NCBI RefSeq assembly: GCF_020515695.1
Contig: NZ_JAIWJA010000014.1
Location: 58,388-122,387 of the forward strand
DNA from: Pseudomonas sp. MWU16-30317
GTDB taxonomy: Bacteria; Pseudomonadota; Gammaproteobacteria; Pseudomonadales; Pseudomonadaceae
DNA: 64,000 nt
Direction of reading: 5' to 3'
The number at the start of each line of letters is the position of its first letter. The first letter of the stretch is position 1. Below the pieces are notes generated by a model. That model was not told where the DNA came from and ran no database searches. It saw only the letters and a list, made by a program, of their open reading frames with translations. The position numbers and the translations under genes were made by a program. Below, piece after piece: positions 40,991 to 50,135 of this stretch.

Positions 40991-42604
40991 ATGAATGTAG
41001 TCCACCGCCTATTTATCATCGCCGCGTGCGCCTGCGCCGGCCTGATTGCCATTGCCATGTTTGCGCTTCATACCCTGCATGGAACCATGCTTGAAGACCG
41101 CCGCCGCGAGATCTATACCGTGCTGAATCTGGCCAGCAAACAAGTCGAGTACTTCCAGGGACTTGAAAAAGCCGGGACGCTGACTACCGCTGCGGCTCAG
41201 GCCCGTGCTGTAGAGGCGCTGGGCGCCCTACGTGACGGCAAGAATGCATATATTTGGGCAAGGACGGATGGGGCATTGAGCATAGTCCACCCCAACCCGG
41301 ACGTAATCGGCAAGGTTGACTATGGGGCCACGCTGCCTAGCGGCAAGAGCGCCTGGCAGAACTACCTAGACCATTTGCACACTGACCGCTTTGCCTTTTT
41401 CGACGATAAAGTCGCCCGCCCTGGCCAGAGCCAGCCAGTGGACAAGATCAATGGCGTGACCCAGGTGCAGGGTTGGAACTGGGTGATGGGCTTTGGGGTA
41501 TATGCCGATGACATCAGCCAAGCGTATTGGCAACTGGTGTACAAATTCCTGTCCATCGGCGTGCTGGTGCTGTTGGGAGTGATCGCCATCGCTTGGCGCA
41601 TGTCTCGCAGTATCTACAGTGCCTTAGGTGGCGAGCCTCGGCAGGTGGCCGAGGTCACCGGGGCCATTGCCAACGGCGATCTGCGCCACGTCATGGGCAA
41701 CAACTACCCTGCTGGCAGCCTGATGGCCGCCGTGGCACGCATGCAAACCGGACTGCGTGGCATGATAACGGACATCAAACAGGTAGCAGAGGAACTCAAG
41801 GGAACGTCGACCAGCCTAGACGAGCAGATGCAGCACATTGACAATGCGTCTCAGCATACGTCTGAGGCCACCACGCTCACGGCAGCCGCAGTAGAGCAGA
41901 TGGCGGTCACTATCGACCAGATTTCCAGCAATGCCCGGATGACCCAGACCAACTCCGAGCGCTCTACGTCGCTAGCTATTGAAGGCGAACGTCTGGTCAG
42001 CCAAGCTACCGTTGCGATCGCTGAGGTCTCGCAACAGATTACTGCCGCATCGGGCCAGATAAGCGGGTTGGTGGCACGGGCCGACGAGATCGACAGCATT
42101 ACCAGTACCATTCGCAATATTGCCAGCCAGACCAATCTACTCGCGCTCAATGCGGCTATCGAAGCAGCCCGCGCTGGCGAACAGGGCCGTGGGTTTGCTG
42201 TAGTCGCTGATGAGGTACGTCAGCTAGCCCAGCGCACCGCGCAAGCGACCGAGGAGATCACGGTGATGGTGGCCAGCATCCAGAGCGATACGGGCATGGC
42301 GGTGAAAGAAATGCAGGCCATTGAGCCCAAGATGAACGCAGCGGCCGGGCTGGCCCATGAAGCGGCTGCCGCATTGCGCGACATCAGCACCGAAGCGGCT
42401 GCCACCTTGGCTCAAGTTCGGGAAATGGCCTCCGCCACGTCAGAACAAAGCCAGGCAAGCGGCAGCGTGGCCCAGAACGTGGAACGCATTGCCTCCATGG
42501 TCAGTGCCTCGGCGCAATCGGTTACCATCGCCAATGTGGACGTGAATGCGGTCGTGTCCTCCAGCCGTAAACTGAATGACTCCACCTCGCGCTTCAGGCT
42601 CTAG
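40991..42604 (+). CDS. Methyl-accepting chemotaxis protein, single cache
   Basis: A chemoreceptor of 537 residues (540 if a GTG at 40982 is used). A first membrane helix at about residues 8-28 is followed by a periplasmic sCache_2-type domain (GKNAYIWARTDG, SIVHPNPDVIGK, WNWVMGFGVYADD), a second membrane helix at about 185-205, a HAMP-like link and the signalling domain with SQTNLLALNAAIEAARAG. Such cache receptors often sense small organic acids; the ligand here is unknown. Confidence 0.9.
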   Translation: MNVVHRLFIIAACACAGLIAIAMFALHTLHGTMLEDRRREIYTVLNLASKQVEYFQGLEKAGTLTTAAAQARAVEALGALRDGKNAYIWARTDGALSIVHPNPDVIGKVDYGATLPSGKSAWQNYLDHLHTDRFAFFDDKVARPGQSQPVDKINGVTQVQGWNWVMGFGVYADDISQAYWQLVYKFLSIGVLVLLGVIAIAWRMSRSIYSALGGEPRQVAEVTGAIANGDLRHVMGNNYPAGSLMAAVARMQTGLRGMITDIKQVAEELKGTSTSLDEQMQHIDNASQHTSEATTLTAAAVEQMAVTIDQISSNARMTQTNSERSTSLAIEGERLVSQATVAIAEVSQQITAASGQISGLVARADEIDSITSTIRNIASQTNLLALNAAIEAARAGEQGRGFAVVADEVRQLAQRTAQATEEITVMVASIQSDTGMAVKEMQAIEPKMNAAAGLAHEAAAALRDISTEAAATLAQVREMASATSEQSQASGSVAQNVERIASMVSASAQSVTIANVDVNAVVSSSRKLNDSTSRFRL

Positions 42605-43017
42605 CCTCACGTTTTCAGTACGCAATCCACGCCGACGAACGCCCAACGCTCACTGAGGTTCATTAGCTATATCTTTGGTTTGGCACAATCCTAGGATAGA
42701 CCAGACACCGGCGGTAAAAGATGCATAGCTCTCAGCTGCTGGATTTTTTTGGTAATCAGACCATCATTCTTGACCAGTCTGCCTCCCCAACTGCAATTGC
42801 ATATCTGAGGGTGGATCGCAGAAAACCTGACTTTAGCCATCCGCCTCAGTTATACGACCCCGTTCCCTTTCATGAATGATGTAATTGATTGCTTTTCTGA
42901 AGAACGTTTGAAGCTTGACTTAGAGCGCCAGGACAGACAGCCCTTTCCAGTACAAGTCATGCCTCAAGCTGTCGGTTCCCAAGCCGATAGCTTGTCAATC
43001 TCCTCGTGGACACTGCG
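42605..43017. other. Intergenic region between two chemoreceptor genes
   Basis: About 410 bases. A 52-codon open frame at 42721 has no ribosome site and no recognised protein feature, so it is not called. Nothing else notable. Confidence 0.4.
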
Positions 43018-44334
43018 ATGTTCAACACTCGACTGAAAGAAAAAGTTCGGCATTTAGAGCAACGACTCGCTGTGCTGGAGCATGTCAAGGATACCCTTGA
43101 TCGGGAAACCGTTGCAGTCACATTGGATGCAAAAGGCGTTGTTCTGGAGGCGAATGCCTTGTTCCAAAAGGAGCTGGGGTTTACCCAAGCGCAGTTGAAT
43201 GGATGCCTATTGCGCGACTTGAGTCCTCCAGAGCTTGCTAACGATGTCCATCAGCGGCGTGCTCTGGATGCCATCGCCGAGGGCAAGCACTTTAGCGGCT
43301 CCCTGCGGCTGTGCAGTTGCGAAGGCCCCGACGTTTGGCTAAGAACGATGGTAATGCCGTTCTCGGATGAAAACGGTCAGCTAAAAGGTATCGCCATCTA
43401 CTCCAGCGTCCTGACGCGAACCATCGAGGCGTCACGGGAAAATGAAGCACTGGTAGGCGCCTTGATGCGCTCCACCGCCGTGATTGAGTTTTCACTGGAG
43501 GGAATGGTGCAAACCGCTAACCAAAATTTCCTTGATAGCATGGGTTATACGCTCGCAAAAATTCAAGGCAAGCATCACCAGATGTTTTGCCTGCCAGGCT
43601 ACGCTCAGTCGGCCGAGTATGAGGACTTCTGGGAAACTCTGCGACGCGGCACCTATGTAGCTGGCCGATTTTGCCGAATAGACAACCATGGGCGGGAAGT
43701 GTGGTTGGAAGCGTCCTACAACCCTGTCTTGGACGCCCATGGCAAGCTATACAAGATCGTTAAGCTTGCCACGGTCATTAGCGACCAGGTTAAACGGGAG
43801 AACGCAGTGGCTGAAGCTGCTGATATGGCCCATGACACGTCCGTGCGCACCGGCACCAGCGCACGGCAGGGCCTTGACGTGGTCCAAAATACCGTAAGTG
43901 TGTTGAATCAGCTGTCGGGTTTGATGGAGGATGCTACGCACGGCATTCAAGCATTGGACGCTCAAAGCCAGGTGATCGGGACCATCGTCAAAACCATTGG
44001 CGGCATTGCAGACCAGACCAACCTTCTGGCCCTGAATGCCGCCATCGAAGCAGCTCGCGCCGGCGAGCTCGGTCGAGGCTTCGCCGTGGTGGCAGATGAG
44101 GTTAGACAACTGGCCTCACGCACCTCTAAAGCAACCGCAGAGATTGTGGACGTGGTCAACAAGAACCAGAGCTTGGCTGCCAGCGCGGTGAGCGTTATTG
44201 GGCACAGTAAACAGCAGGCAGAGACCGCGTTATCCCTGGCCAGCGATGCTGACGGGGTAATCAAAGAGATATTGGAAGGTGCTAATAGCGTAGTGGCTGC
44301 AGTAGAACAATTTTCTCGACAGGCTACCGACTGA
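43018..44334 (+). CDS. PAS-PAS chemoreceptor (BdlA-like), second copy
   Basis: A 438-residue soluble receptor with the same plan as the gene at 38971-40326: two PAS domains (about residues 20-130 and 135-250, the second ending VWLEASYNPVLDAHG) and a signalling domain with DQTNLLALNAAIEAARAGE and GRGFAVVADEVR. The first PAS domain is more divergent than in the other copy, so the ligand or partner may differ. The ATG at 43018 gives an MFN start matching that copy; a GTG at 43006 is possible. Confidence 0.88.
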   Translation: MFNTRLKEKVRHLEQRLAVLEHVKDTLDRETVAVTLDAKGVVLEANALFQKELGFTQAQLNGCLLRDLSPPELANDVHQRRALDAIAEGKHFSGSLRLCSCEGPDVWLRTMVMPFSDENGQLKGIAIYSSVLTRTIEASRENEALVGALMRSTAVIEFSLEGMVQTANQNFLDSMGYTLAKIQGKHHQMFCLPGYAQSAEYEDFWETLRRGTYVAGRFCRIDNHGREVWLEASYNPVLDAHGKLYKIVKLATVISDQVKRENAVAEAADMAHDTSVRTGTSARQGLDVVQNTVSVLNQLSGLMEDATHGIQALDAQSQVIGTIVKTIGGIADQTNLLALNAAIEAARAGELGRGFAVVADEVRQLASRTSKATAEIVDVVNKNQSLAASAVSVIGHSKQQAETALSLASDADGVIKEILEGANSVVAAVEQFSRQATD

Positions 44335-44457
44335 TCATTCACACAGGGCGTCCAGACAATCTGTGATGCCCGAAGGCTCACGGTGGCCTATCTTTAATTC
44401 GCTTTCCACTGCGTGCAAGGATTCCCTCGTGGCGAACAACTCGCTGGGTGAAGATCA

Positions 44458-46272
44458 GTGATAACACATTTTGCCGCCCCCTACCCTGACAACGAGATAC
44501 CCCGTGCCCAGCGGGTAACTGAGCTGTGCTACCTCGACACGGTCCAAGACGAAGTACTGGACCGTATCGTGACCTTGGCCGCCGAAAGCTTCGGCGTACC
44601 GATATCGCTGATTTCCATACTCGAAGAACAGCAACAATGGTTCCTTGCCAAGGTAGGCATTGCTGTTTCCTCGACCCCTCGAGATATTTCATTCTGCGGC
44701 CACACCATATTGGTCGATGAGTTTCTTGAGGTACCGAACGCTCTCCTTGACCCTAGGTTCAGGCATAACGTGCTGGTGACGGGCGAGCCGGAGATCAGGT
44801 ATTACGCGGGAGTGCCATTGCGCACCCCCGATGGTCTTGCACTTGGAAGCCTGTGCATCATCGACAGGCAACCGCGCGAACCCCTTTCTGCCAGACAACG
44901 GGCGACCTTGCATCAACTGGGCGAATTGGTGGTCTACAGGCTGCATGAACTGCGCACTACATCGTTTATTGATCGGCCCACCGGCCTGATGAACAGGATT
45001 CGCCTGGAAGACGACATCCATAGGCACTTAAGCGCAGGTGAAGAGCCCCTGCTGATTGCAGTGGATTTCCTCTCGCCGCTTTTTTTGAACGATATCGTGA
45101 AGGCGCTGGGTTATTCGTTTCCTCAACATCTAGTCAAAGAAATAGGCCGCCGCCTGAGCGCATTGATCGGTCAGGATTGCGTCCTGTACAGAATCGGCCT
45201 GACGCGATTTGCCTTCATCAAGCCCTTCGGAGAGTGCCTTTCGACTCTGTTCTCCATGTTATCGGCGGCCTTTGCGATGCCGGTGATACACGACGGCATA
45301 CCGATCCGAACCCAGATGGGCATGGGCGCATTGCAACTTGACAAGGCTAGTCTCAATGGACGCGACTGGGTTCGGCTGGCGGTAAGCGCAGCCGACAACG
45401 CCCGTGACCTAGGTATCGGCTGGTCCGTGTATCAGGGTGAACTCGATGTTGCCCAGCAAAGGGCATTCAGGCTGCTAAGTTCTCTGTCCTCTGCGCTAGA
45501 GGACCGGGAGCAACTGAATCTAGTCTTCCAGCCCAGGATCAACTTCGAGACGGGTACATGCTGCGCCGTAGAGGCATTATTGCGCTGGACGCACCCGGCC
45601 CTAGGGCCCATCGGGCCTGCCGAGTTTGTGCCCCTGGCGGAAAAAACCGAGCTTATCCGGCTTTTAAGCCTCTGGGTCGTCGAGGCTGCTATTAGACAGG
45701 CCAAGCAGTGGCGAGAAAACGGCCATCATTTCAAGGTGGCCATCAATATCAGTCCTAGTGATCTTGAAGGCCCGGCTTTTACCGACAAGCTGGTCGAATT
45801 CCTTGAACGCTTTCAACTGGAAGGTTCGGCGTTGGAAATCGAATTTACCGAAGGTGCGCTGATCAAGAACCTCGCCGAGGTCCGGCTCCAACTGAAGCGC
45901 TTGCGCGCATTGGGTATCGATATTTCGATCGACGATTTCGGCACCGGTTACAGCAACTGGACCTATTTGAAGGAGCTGCCTGCTACCTCGGTAAAACTGG
46001 ACAGATCCTTGATCAAGGACATTCAGAACCAAGAGAAAGATCGGCGACTGGTGACCACACTCATCGATTTGGCTCAACGCCTGGGTTACAAAGTGGTGGC
46101 CGAAGGTATCGAAAATCAGGCGAACTTCAACACCGTTAAAGCGTGGGGTTGCAGTGAAGGCCAAGGTTTTTTCATCGCGCCTCCCCTGACCGGCCAAGAG
46201 CTGATGCAATGGCTGGCGCAAGATGGCGCAGCGCAGCGCTTTGCCCTCGACGAAAATATTAAAGATCTATGA
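44458..46272 (+). CDS. GAF-(degenerate GGDEF)-EAL protein, putative c-di-GMP phosphodiesterase
   Basis: A 604-residue cytoplasmic protein. A GAF domain (about residues 15-165; LISILEEQQQWFLA, ISFCGHTIL) is followed by a GGDEF-like region that has lost the motif (it reads YRIGLTRFAF), and a full EAL domain: VEALLRW, AINISPSDL, EIEFTEGAL, IDDFGTGYS, KLDRSLIKDI and VAEGIE. The EAL residues look complete, so c-di-GMP cleavage is likely, with the dead GGDEF perhaps as a GTP sensor. The start is a GTG at 44458, supported by the normal GAF opening. Confidence 0.85.
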   Translation: MITHFAAPYPDNEIPRAQRVTELCYLDTVQDEVLDRIVTLAAESFGVPISLISILEEQQQWFLAKVGIAVSSTPRDISFCGHTILVDEFLEVPNALLDPRFRHNVLVTGEPEIRYYAGVPLRTPDGLALGSLCIIDRQPREPLSARQRATLHQLGELVVYRLHELRTTSFIDRPTGLMNRIRLEDDIHRHLSAGEEPLLIAVDFLSPLFLNDIVKALGYSFPQHLVKEIGRRLSALIGQDCVLYRIGLTRFAFIKPFGECLSTLFSMLSAAFAMPVIHDGIPIRTQMGMGALQLDKASLNGRDWVRLAVSAADNARDLGIGWSVYQGELDVAQQRAFRLLSSLSSALEDREQLNLVFQPRINFETGTCCAVEALLRWTHPALGPIGPAEFVPLAEKTELIRLLSLWVVEAAIRQAKQWRENGHHFKVAINISPSDLEGPAFTDKLVEFLERFQLEGSALEIEFTEGALIKNLAEVRLQLKRLRALGIDISIDDFGTGYSNWTYLKELPATSVKLDRSLIKDIQNQEKDRRLVTTLIDLAQRLGYKVVAEGIENQANFNTVKAWGCSEGQGFFIAPPLTGQELMQWLAQDGAAQRFALDENIKDL

Positions 46273-46387
46273 TCAATATCTGTCGCTCAAGCAACGTTGT
46301 GCCGGTCGGACCCGACCTCCAGAATTAGCACCGGCGGCCGATAGCACTGGTTAATACCACCTACAATACAAATATAAGGGGGCTCCC

Positions 46388-47374
46388 TTGATCAGTCGAA
46401 GGTCATTTATCGCAGGCTCTGCCGGCGTAATTCTGAGTGCAGGCATCCGCGGTCCGGCAATGAGTGATGCGATCAATCCAACAGGTCGATTGCTTTACGG
46501 CTATCCACCAGGAGCTTCCGGAAGCAAGCTGGCCAACGCTTTGCTGCCATTAGTCACCGCTCAGGGCGGCCCACGCTACATTTTGACCAACCTCGAAGGC
46601 CGTAGCACTCGCACCGCCAGTATCGCCGCCGTCAAAGCCATTCCAGATGGGACTGTCCTGCTGCAAGCTATCTCTGCATCTTTGACCCTGATGCCTAGTC
46701 TTCACAGTAACGTGGGTTTCGATCCCCTCCTTGATCTCAAACCCATCGCCAGCCTGGGTGAGTTCCCTTACCTAATGGTGGTAGGACCTGTCGTACCCAA
46801 AACAGTGACAAATCTGGAGAAGTACTTGGCATGGGTAAATGACAACCCTGACTTTCGAAGTATTGGCATCTCCGTTAACGGATCGATTGGTCAGCTGGCC
46901 GTCGCAGCCTTGGCGAACAGCACGGGGGCGTCTTTGAGCAGTGTTTCTTACCAAGGGACTGAGGACTTGCTGAATGATCTTCGAAGCGAAACGCTGGCTG
47001 CAGCATTTGTCGTCCCTAATCCAGGCATAAGCCCGAGGCTTGAAGCTCCGATAAGGCCGATCGGCATTACCAGCGCTCAACGCTTTACCTACTGGCCCGA
47101 AGTCGTCCCTCTGGCAGAGCAGGGTATTTCCTCCATGGATTTGACGGCCTGGTTCGGATGGTTCACTCAGAGCGCAACCCCTGAGTCCGCACTGACGGCA
47201 TTACGGACTGCCGTCATAAGAATGCAGGCCTCTGCACAATATTCAGACGTCATGAAAGCCCTGATGCTTATCGCCAAGCCCCTGACGCCGGAAAAAATTA
47301 CTGCACGCATGCATGAGGAGTTTGATCGCTATCGAGATATGGTTGACCGACTGGGTATCCAGAAAATCGAGTGA
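46388..47374 (+). CDS. Tripartite tricarboxylate transporter substrate-binding protein (Bug family)
   Basis: A 328-residue periplasmic binding protein. The N-terminus MISRRSFIAGSAG has a twin-arginine-like signal. The rest follows the Bug/TctC plan: YGYPPGASGSKLANALL, a Ser/Gly-rich ligand loop, and the GWFTQSATPESALTAL segment. No TctA/TctB membrane genes are nearby, which is usual for the many orphan Bug proteins of proteobacteria. The start is a TTG with AAGGGGG six bases before. The ligand is unknown, probably an organic acid. Confidence 0.83.
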   Translation: MISRRSFIAGSAGVILSAGIRGPAMSDAINPTGRLLYGYPPGASGSKLANALLPLVTAQGGPRYILTNLEGRSTRTASIAAVKAIPDGTVLLQAISASLTLMPSLHSNVGFDPLLDLKPIASLGEFPYLMVVGPVVPKTVTNLEKYLAWVNDNPDFRSIGISVNGSIGQLAVAALANSTGASLSSVSYQGTEDLLNDLRSETLAAAFVVPNPGISPRLEAPIRPIGITSAQRFTYWPEVVPLAEQGISSMDLTAWFGWFTQSATPESALTALRTAVIRMQASAQYSDVMKALMLIAKPLTPEKITARMHEEFDRYRDMVDRLGIQKIE

Positions 47375-47628
47375 AGCCATGCAAATCCGTGCCTAACGTG
47401 GATAGTGAGGGCTGAGGGCTGTGAAAATTCGGCTAAAAGAATCAATGGGAGCGGTTAAATTTTAACCAATTCCCTCGCGCCCAACGAGGGCAAGGTATCA
47501 GCGGTTTTAAACCGCTTTATCCACAGACTTACCCCCAATTTTTGTGGATTTTCAGTAGGACCGATTGACGAGTTGCGTCCCGATATCTTGCAGGCGGAAA
47601 GCTGGCTCGGCAAACCTTCGGCGTAAAT

Positions 47629-48243
47629 CTATAGCGCTCTGCCAGATTCAATAGCGCAAAATTTCACCGATGCTCCGGGGCCGTAGACATCACACTCTTG
47701 GATGATGGTTTTAGCGTTATCGAAGAGCAGCTTCCTCGGCGTTCCGCCGAAGAAGCGCAGGACTTTTTCAATCCCGGAACACCATGCGGCGGAGTCTTCG
47801 CGACGGGAAAAAACGACATAACTTGCCCGGCTCCAATCCAGCGTTGCAACGAATGCCAGCAATGGATCACGGCCACGTCGGATGTCGGTGAACTCCACTT
47901 GCATCTGTTCACCAGGCTTGATTTAGAACCGAACGACGGTTTCAGTAGCCTTGGTTTTCAACCTCAGCAGGAAGCTGGTGAGGATCGAATATCCGCCTTC
48001 GTAACTTGCTCGCGGATCTCCCTGAGTAGCACCGGCCGAGCTGCCTCTACACGCTGGCGCAGGAAGACCTCGAAAGGCGCAAGCTTGCCCACGCGCTGCG
48101 CGCGGGCCATAGACGACAGGCTGGTGCTGGGACTGTAATTTGAGGTGGCGTCGAATGGTATTTCGCGAGCAGCGCATCTGGAGATGCGATGGTCCGAATA
48201 GACAGGCCCTGACGATTTCCAAGCGTTGCTCCTGGGACAGCAT
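47629..48243 (-). pseudogene. IS21-family transposase remnant (istA)
   Basis: Parts of an IstA protein: an HTH-like start LSQEQRLEIVRACLFG then CSRNTIRRHLK, a broken middle, an in-frame stop near 47930, then GEQMQVEFTDIRRGRDPLLA, WSRASYVVFSRRED and GGTPRKLLFDNAKT from the integrase-core region. There are frameshifts and the 3' part is lost, and no istB follows. It ends directly upstream of the diguanylate cyclase gene, on the other strand. Confidence 0.8.
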
Positions 48244-48351
48244 GGGCAGCTCGTAAAAGCTGCATTGCGCCCAAGTGGTTCAGTTTTGCATCGGTACCGG
48301 CAGGTACGGAAACTGCATGAGTCGTCCAACCGCCAAATTGATGACGACCTT

Positions 48352-49929
48352 ATGAAGCCTCTCTACCTTATGTCAACGAGGCTCGCCCCGTCAGTGCTCA
48401 CCAGGACAATGATTGGCTTCATCGTCTTGGTCTGTCTATCGTTGATTCTGGCAACCACGTGGCAGATGAATCAGTCCAGGCGTGAACGGGTAGCTACCGC
48501 TAAAATTGCAGTATCAAACATCGTTCGAGCCGCTGAACAGCAAGCTCAGGACACAGTACGCCAGGCTGATAATACGCTGCGTGATCTCGTCGAGCGCGTG
48601 GAGCACGACGGGGTAGCGGGTGATCAGCAAGTTCGATTGGCGAAGCTAATGGCTCAAGACGTGGTGAATGTGGAGGGAATTCAGGGGCTCTTCATCTACG
48701 ATGCTCAAGGCAACTGGGTCGCGAACTCATTTTCTCAAGGCATACTGGCGAAAAACAACGGCGACTGCGGTTACTTCGTCTATCACCGCGATAATGTTGA
48801 TGAATCCATTCATGTCGGATCCATTGTAGAAAGCCGCAGCACGGGAGATATGGTCATCCCGATCAGCAGGCGTATCAATGCTCCTGATGGAACGTTCGCA
48901 GGCGTGGCTTTGGCGACTGTGCCTGTTGCCTATCTTCAAGCATTTTTCGAGCGCATGGATGTGGATGACAAGGGCGTTATTTTCCTTGCCCTGAACAACG
49001 GTGACCTGCTGGCTAGACGACCTACCCTAAGCGCACTTCTGACGACGAATGTGGCCAAAGGCGACATTTTCACCCGTTATCTGCCACACAGCGATAGCGG
49101 CACCGCCGTGATCAATTCTGTAGTGGATGGGGTAGAACGCATTTACGCATATCGCCGGGTGTCCGGACTGCCCATAGTCGCGGCTGCTGGTGTGTCCTGC
49201 CACCATGTCTTCGCACCTTGGTGGGCCTACGCCTATCGATCCATGGCTCTAATCGGCATGATAATTTTGGCCCTGGCTTTGCTGGGCGCGTTGTTGCGCC
49301 GGCAAATCCAGCAGTTGATCACTGCGGAAGGTAAACTTAACACGGCAAGGAATGAACTGGAAATAATCGCCCAGACTGATAGCTTGACGCATCTAGCCAA
49401 CCGACGCTGCTTCGATACCGTTTTAGAAAGGGAATGGGGGCGGGCTAGCCGGAATAATTCAATCATTGCAATTATTTTGTTGGATATTGACTGGTTCAAG
49501 CAATACAACGACCACTATGGTCATCTGCGGGGTGATGAGTGCCTGAGGCAAGTCTCAGGGCTCATTGGCAGCTGTATCAATCGGGCGGGAGATCTTGCGG
49601 CACGGTATGGCGGTGAGGAGTTTGTGATCTTGTTGCCTGAAACGGATCTGGAAGGCGCTTTGAGCGTCGCCGAAAAAGTGAGGTTGTCTATTGTAAATGC
49701 ACTCATAGACCACTCGGCAAGCCCGGTGGGTAATGTGACCATCAGTTCAGGGGTTGTGGCGATCAGCACACCTATCAAGGATGGCCATAGCCACGCGTTA
49801 GAAGAGGCAGATCGGCTTCTTTACTGCGCTAAAGCCAAGGGGCGCAACCGAGTAGAGGGTCGACTGATTCAAGGTTTGGATGGGGTCGGCAAAGCTGCAA
49901 CGGCATTGAACTTGGTCCGTGATGGTTGA
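48352..49929 (+). CDS. Cache-domain diguanylate cyclase
   Basis: A protein of about 525 residues. A membrane helix (about 17-38), a periplasmic dCache-type sensor domain and a second helix (about 298-320) are followed by a GGDEF domain with the active motif YGGEEF and an inhibitory I-site RAGD five residues before it. It should therefore make c-di-GMP and be feedback-controlled. ATG at 48352 is taken as start; an ATG at 48370 is possible. The IS21 remnant upstream may have removed or replaced its original promoter. Confidence 0.88.
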   Translation: MKPLYLMSTRLAPSVLTRTMIGFIVLVCLSLILATTWQMNQSRRERVATAKIAVSNIVRAAEQQAQDTVRQADNTLRDLVERVEHDGVAGDQQVRLAKLMAQDVVNVEGIQGLFIYDAQGNWVANSFSQGILAKNNGDCGYFVYHRDNVDESIHVGSIVESRSTGDMVIPISRRINAPDGTFAGVALATVPVAYLQAFFERMDVDDKGVIFLALNNGDLLARRPTLSALLTTNVAKGDIFTRYLPHSDSGTAVINSVVDGVERIYAYRRVSGLPIVAAAGVSCHHVFAPWWAYAYRSMALIGMIILALALLGALLRRQIQQLITAEGKLNTARNELEIIAQTDSLTHLANRRCFDTVLEREWGRASRNNSIIAIILLDIDWFKQYNDHYGHLRGDECLRQVSGLIGSCINRAGDLAARYGGEEFVILLPETDLEGALSVAEKVRLSIVNALIDHSASPVGNVTISSGVVAISTPIKDGHSHALEEADRLLYCAKAKGRNRVEGRLIQGLDGVGKAATALNLVRDG

Positions 49930-50135
49930 GAGTGAAAGATTTGTGCATGCAGAAATTGATCTGAGTGTCTGGGACTGACGGATTTTGTATTCGGATTTCA
50001 TCACCCCAGGGGTCTGGAATAGCGCTGCAGCGAGTTGTCGACGAAATGCATCCAAGAACGATCAGCGGTAGGGACATTTGCGGGATGATGGCTGTCCGAT
50101 ATCACTCTCGCCACATTGGGCCTGCGAGGCCTGCC

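Noticed and set aside
42721..42879. 52-codon open frame between two chemoreceptor genes
   Set aside because: No ribosome site and no family recognised.
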